This document shows, one piece after another, positions 62,173-64,000 of a DNA stretch of 64,000 nucleotides (position 1 is the first letter of the stretch; every line of letters begins with the position of its first letter). This DNA is from JAUIAI01 sp050633665 (GTDB lineage: Bacteria; Pseudomonadota; Gammaproteobacteria; Burkholderiales; Burkholderiaceae_E), in NCBI GenBank assembly GCA_050633665.1, contig JBOEGY010000008.1:124001-188000 (forward strand), given 5' to 3'. Position numbers and translations under genes: made by a program. Under the pieces are notes generated by a model. That model worked only from the letters and a program-made list of their open reading frames with translations. It ran no database searches and was not told where the DNA came from.

Positions 62173-62918
62173 GTAACGATGCAGCCATCCTGCTTGAAAC
62201 CAAAGGACTGTCCGTTAACTTCGGTGGATTGAAAGCGGTCGATGATGTTTCGCTAACCCTGCGGGAAGGCATCGTCACCACGTTGGTCGGTCCGAACGGC
62301 GCTGGTAAGACCACTTTGTTCAACCTGATTACCGGCCAGTTGCCCGCGACTCGTGGCGATGTCATTTGGCAGGGCAAGAGTATTACAGGTATGCCCGCAT
62401 GGGAAATCCCCCATGCGGGCATCGGGCGAACGTTTCAGGACTTAAAGCTGTTTGACGAGATGACGGTTCTTGAAAACGTTCTTGCGGTAACGGAACGCCG
62501 GGCGTGGCTGTGGCAAAGCGGCGGTCGATCCGGCGCAAAATCTCGTCGCGAGCAGGCCGAGCACGCACTTGAAGTCGTCGGACTGATCGAACTGCGTCAC
62601 GCCAGAGCCCTGGATCTGGCCTATGCCGAACGAAAGTTTCTTTCGATTGCGCGCATTCTGAGCGCAGGCTCCAGGCTCTGGTTACTGGACGAGCCGGCCT
62701 CCGGGCTGGACCCGAGTTCTTACGAGCGATTTCTCAGCGTTTTGCGAGAACAAGTCGGCAACGGCATTACCATCTGCATCATCGAACACAACCTGGACAT
62801 CGTCAAAGGCATCTCCGACCGAATTGCCTTTCTTGATCAAGGACGCCTGCTGGCCGAAGGCGACCCACAAAGCATCCTGTCGGACGAAAGCCTGGCCAAC
62901 ATCTACTTCGGAGCCTGA
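62169..62918 (+). CDS. LivG-type ABC ATPase
   Basis: A 249-residue ATPase. Walker A is GPNGAGKTT, the Q-loop segment is IGRTFQDLKLF, and Walker B is LWLLDEP followed by SGLD. The signature is divergent: LAYAERKFLSIAR stands where LSYGxQ/RxLxIA is usual, which is within the LivG range. Switch His is IIEHNLD. It is coupled to livM-like by the ATGA overlap and lies 3 bp before the second ATPase. Confidence 0.9.
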   Translation: MSNDAAILLETKGLSVNFGGLKAVDDVSLTLREGIVTTLVGPNGAGKTTLFNLITGQLPATRGDVIWQGKSITGMPAWEIPHAGIGRTFQDLKLFDEMTVLENVLAVTERRAWLWQSGGRSGAKSRREQAEHALEVVGLIELRHARALDLAYAERKFLSIARILSAGSRLWLLDEPASGLDPSSYERFLSVLREQVGNGITICIIEHNLDIVKGISDRIAFLDQGRLLAEGDPQSILSDESLANIYFGA

Positions 62919-62921
62919 ACC

Positions 62922-63635
62922 ATGTCACCTCCTGTTATTGCCGGCAGTGACCTTTACGTCGGCTATGGAAGAAAAGCCGTTTTGATGAATGTGAGCATCG
63001 AGCTCCATGCCAATGAGGTGCTCTGCCTGATTGGCCACAATGGCGCGGGAAAATCCACGTTAATGCGCACACTCTTCGGCCTCCTGACACCACAGTCTGG
63101 CGAGTTGCGCATTGACGGGAAGATTCTCCCGGCCCATACCCCGCGTAAGCTTGCCGCCGCCGGTGTGGCAATGATGCCTGAAGGCCGCGGCATTTTCCCC
63201 AGTCTCAGCGTACGGGAAATCTGGAGTCTGGGGCTTGGCTCAGCCGGCATTGCAAAGTCGGAGCAAGCCGAGCGAATCGACTGGGTGATGAGCGTCTTGC
63301 CGCCGGTTAAGACGTTCTATGACAAACGTGCAGGGCTATTGTCGGGTGGTCAGCAACAAATGGTTTCTATCGGCCGAACCCTGCTTGGCAGGCCTCGCTG
63401 CCTGATTATGGATGAACCCTCGATAGGCCTGGCGCCGAAACTGTTTCAGGACTTAATGAGCCCGATTCGGGAACTACAGCAGACCCTGGGAATGAGTATT
63501 CTGCTTGTCGAGCAGAACGTTAAAGAAGCCCTCAAGGTTTCAGACCGGGTAGTCGTCATGAAAGCGGGCGAGATCGTACGTGAAGCGCTTCCCGCAGAAC
63601 TGACTGACAATACAACCCTGATGGAGTTGTACTAA
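62922..63635 (+). CDS. LivF-type ABC ATPase
   Basis: A 237-residue ATPase with Walker A GHNGAGKST, the LivF hallmark GVAMMPEGRGIFPSLSV, signature LLSGGQQQM, Walker B CLIMDEPS and LVEQN for the switch region. It completes the importer with LivG; together they energise the LivH/LivM pair. It is the last gene of the operon from the acyl-CoA synthetase. Confidence 0.92.
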   Translation: MSPPVIAGSDLYVGYGRKAVLMNVSIELHANEVLCLIGHNGAGKSTLMRTLFGLLTPQSGELRIDGKILPAHTPRKLAAAGVAMMPEGRGIFPSLSVREIWSLGLGSAGIAKSEQAERIDWVMSVLPPVKTFYDKRAGLLSGGQQQMVSIGRTLLGRPRCLIMDEPSIGLAPKLFQDLMSPIRELQQTLGMSILLVEQNVKEALKVSDRVVVMKAGEIVREALPAELTDNTTLMELY

Positions 63636-63654
63636 CAGCCCGGCCAAGCACCGC

Positions 63655-64000
63655 TCAAGCGCCCGTCTCAAAGAATGCCCGCATCGCGTCAGGCACCGGG
63701 ACGGGCTTACGTGTCTCGCGATCCATCAGGACGCAAGTCGCCAGGCCATTGGCGATCATATCGTCACCACACCTCAGCGAATGCTCGAACCTGAACGAGG
63801 TACGACCCACATGAGTCACTCGTGAACTGACTTGCACTGTGCCCGGGTAAAACAGCTCTTTTTTATAATCGATCTCTACACGTACCACCACCACAGTGGC
63901 CGGTTTCATGCTTTCAGCAAGCTCCGGCCTGGCGAGCACTTCGATGCGGCCTGATTCAAAGAAACTGGCCATCATCGCGTTATTGATATGCCCTTGCTGA
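63655..64000 (-). CDS. Acyl-CoA thioesterase, 4HBT/YbgC-like (5' end outside window)
   Basis: The frame stays open to the window edge, reading QQGHINNAMMASFFESGRIE at its visible start, so the N-terminus is cut off. This is the DxxGHxNN-type hotdog-fold active-site region; the catalytic aspartate should lie just outside. The rest (VVVRVEIDYKKELFYPGTVQ, SFRFEHSLRC) fits 4-hydroxybenzoyl-CoA-thioesterase-like proteins. It converges on the ABC importer operon. It hydrolyses an acyl-CoA; the substrate is not known. Confidence 0.85.
   Translation of the reverse strand, partial: QQGHINNAMMASFFESGRIEVLARPELAESMKPATVVVVRVEIDYKKELFYPGTVQVSSRVTHVGRTSFRFEHSLRCGDDMIANGLATCVLMDRETRKPVPVPDAMRAFFETGA

Noticed and set aside
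1..64000. CRISPR arrays, rRNA or plasmid origins
   Set aside because: No regular repeat-spacer units, rRNA segments or iteron series were seen anywhere in the window.

Overview
The window is a chromosomal segment of a GC-rich heterotrophic proteobacterium, most likely gammaproteobacterial. I infer this from the FNR/Anr-type boxes, a class I-like polyhydroxyalkanoate (PHA) synthase with phasin, a DUF1127 protein, a MASE1-like GGDEF/EAL protein, TAXI-type TRAP transport and many LysR regulators. I cannot name the genus. Three host blocks surround one integrated element.

Block 1 (1-17,760) is PHA metabolism plus envelope functions. It holds the tail of a cation P-type ATPase and a phasin gene behind a perfect FNR box. 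A three-gene ABC/FtsX/HlyD export operon follows on the minus strand. Next come phaC-phaB behind a second FNR-like palindrome, a lipoprotein and an Aer-like chemoreceptor. A minus-strand operon then runs phaA - MFS - PLP-dependent D-amino-acid enzyme - three-domain glycosyltransferase.

Block 2 (17,843-34,005) is a 16.2-kb element integrated at the 3' end of tRNA-Ser(GGA). A 14-bp direct repeat marks both ends, and clusters of an ACCCG/CGGGT motif, probable integrase arm sites, lie just inside each end. The right part is the core: tyrosine integrase, AlpA-like regulator with a 33-bp operator, ParB-like protein, winged-helix protein, AEP-type primase and DEAH helicase. It also carries a large phage ejection-like protein but no capsid, terminase or tail genes. 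The left part is AT-richer cargo: a RexAB-like sensor/4-TM pair, a protein with a HEPN-like R-x4-H motif, and a two-TM SLATT-like protein. I read it as a satellite-like element carrying candidate abortive-infection genes.

Block 3 (34,006-64,000) is host metabolism. It begins with a LysR regulator divergent from a small peptide/DUF1127 pair, then a HExxH protein, an EEP-family hydrolase and a GGDEF/EAL protein with a degenerate GGDEF. A two-part YeeE/YedE sulfur transporter, a class II aldolase-like/LigB dioxygenase pair and a porin/imelysin/di-haem iron-type operon follow. Next is a probable quinate/shikimate catabolic locus: shikimate dehydrogenase-like protein, 3-dehydroshikimate dehydratase, HPPD-like protein and TRAP-TAXI transporter. 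The last two enzymes are separate genes here, although they are fused as QuiC1 in pseudomonads. The window closes with a CoA-dependent acid catabolism operon (NDP-forming acyl-CoA synthetase, enoyl-CoA hydratase, thiolase) that runs into a complete Liv-type ABC importer, and a thioesterase cut by the window edge.
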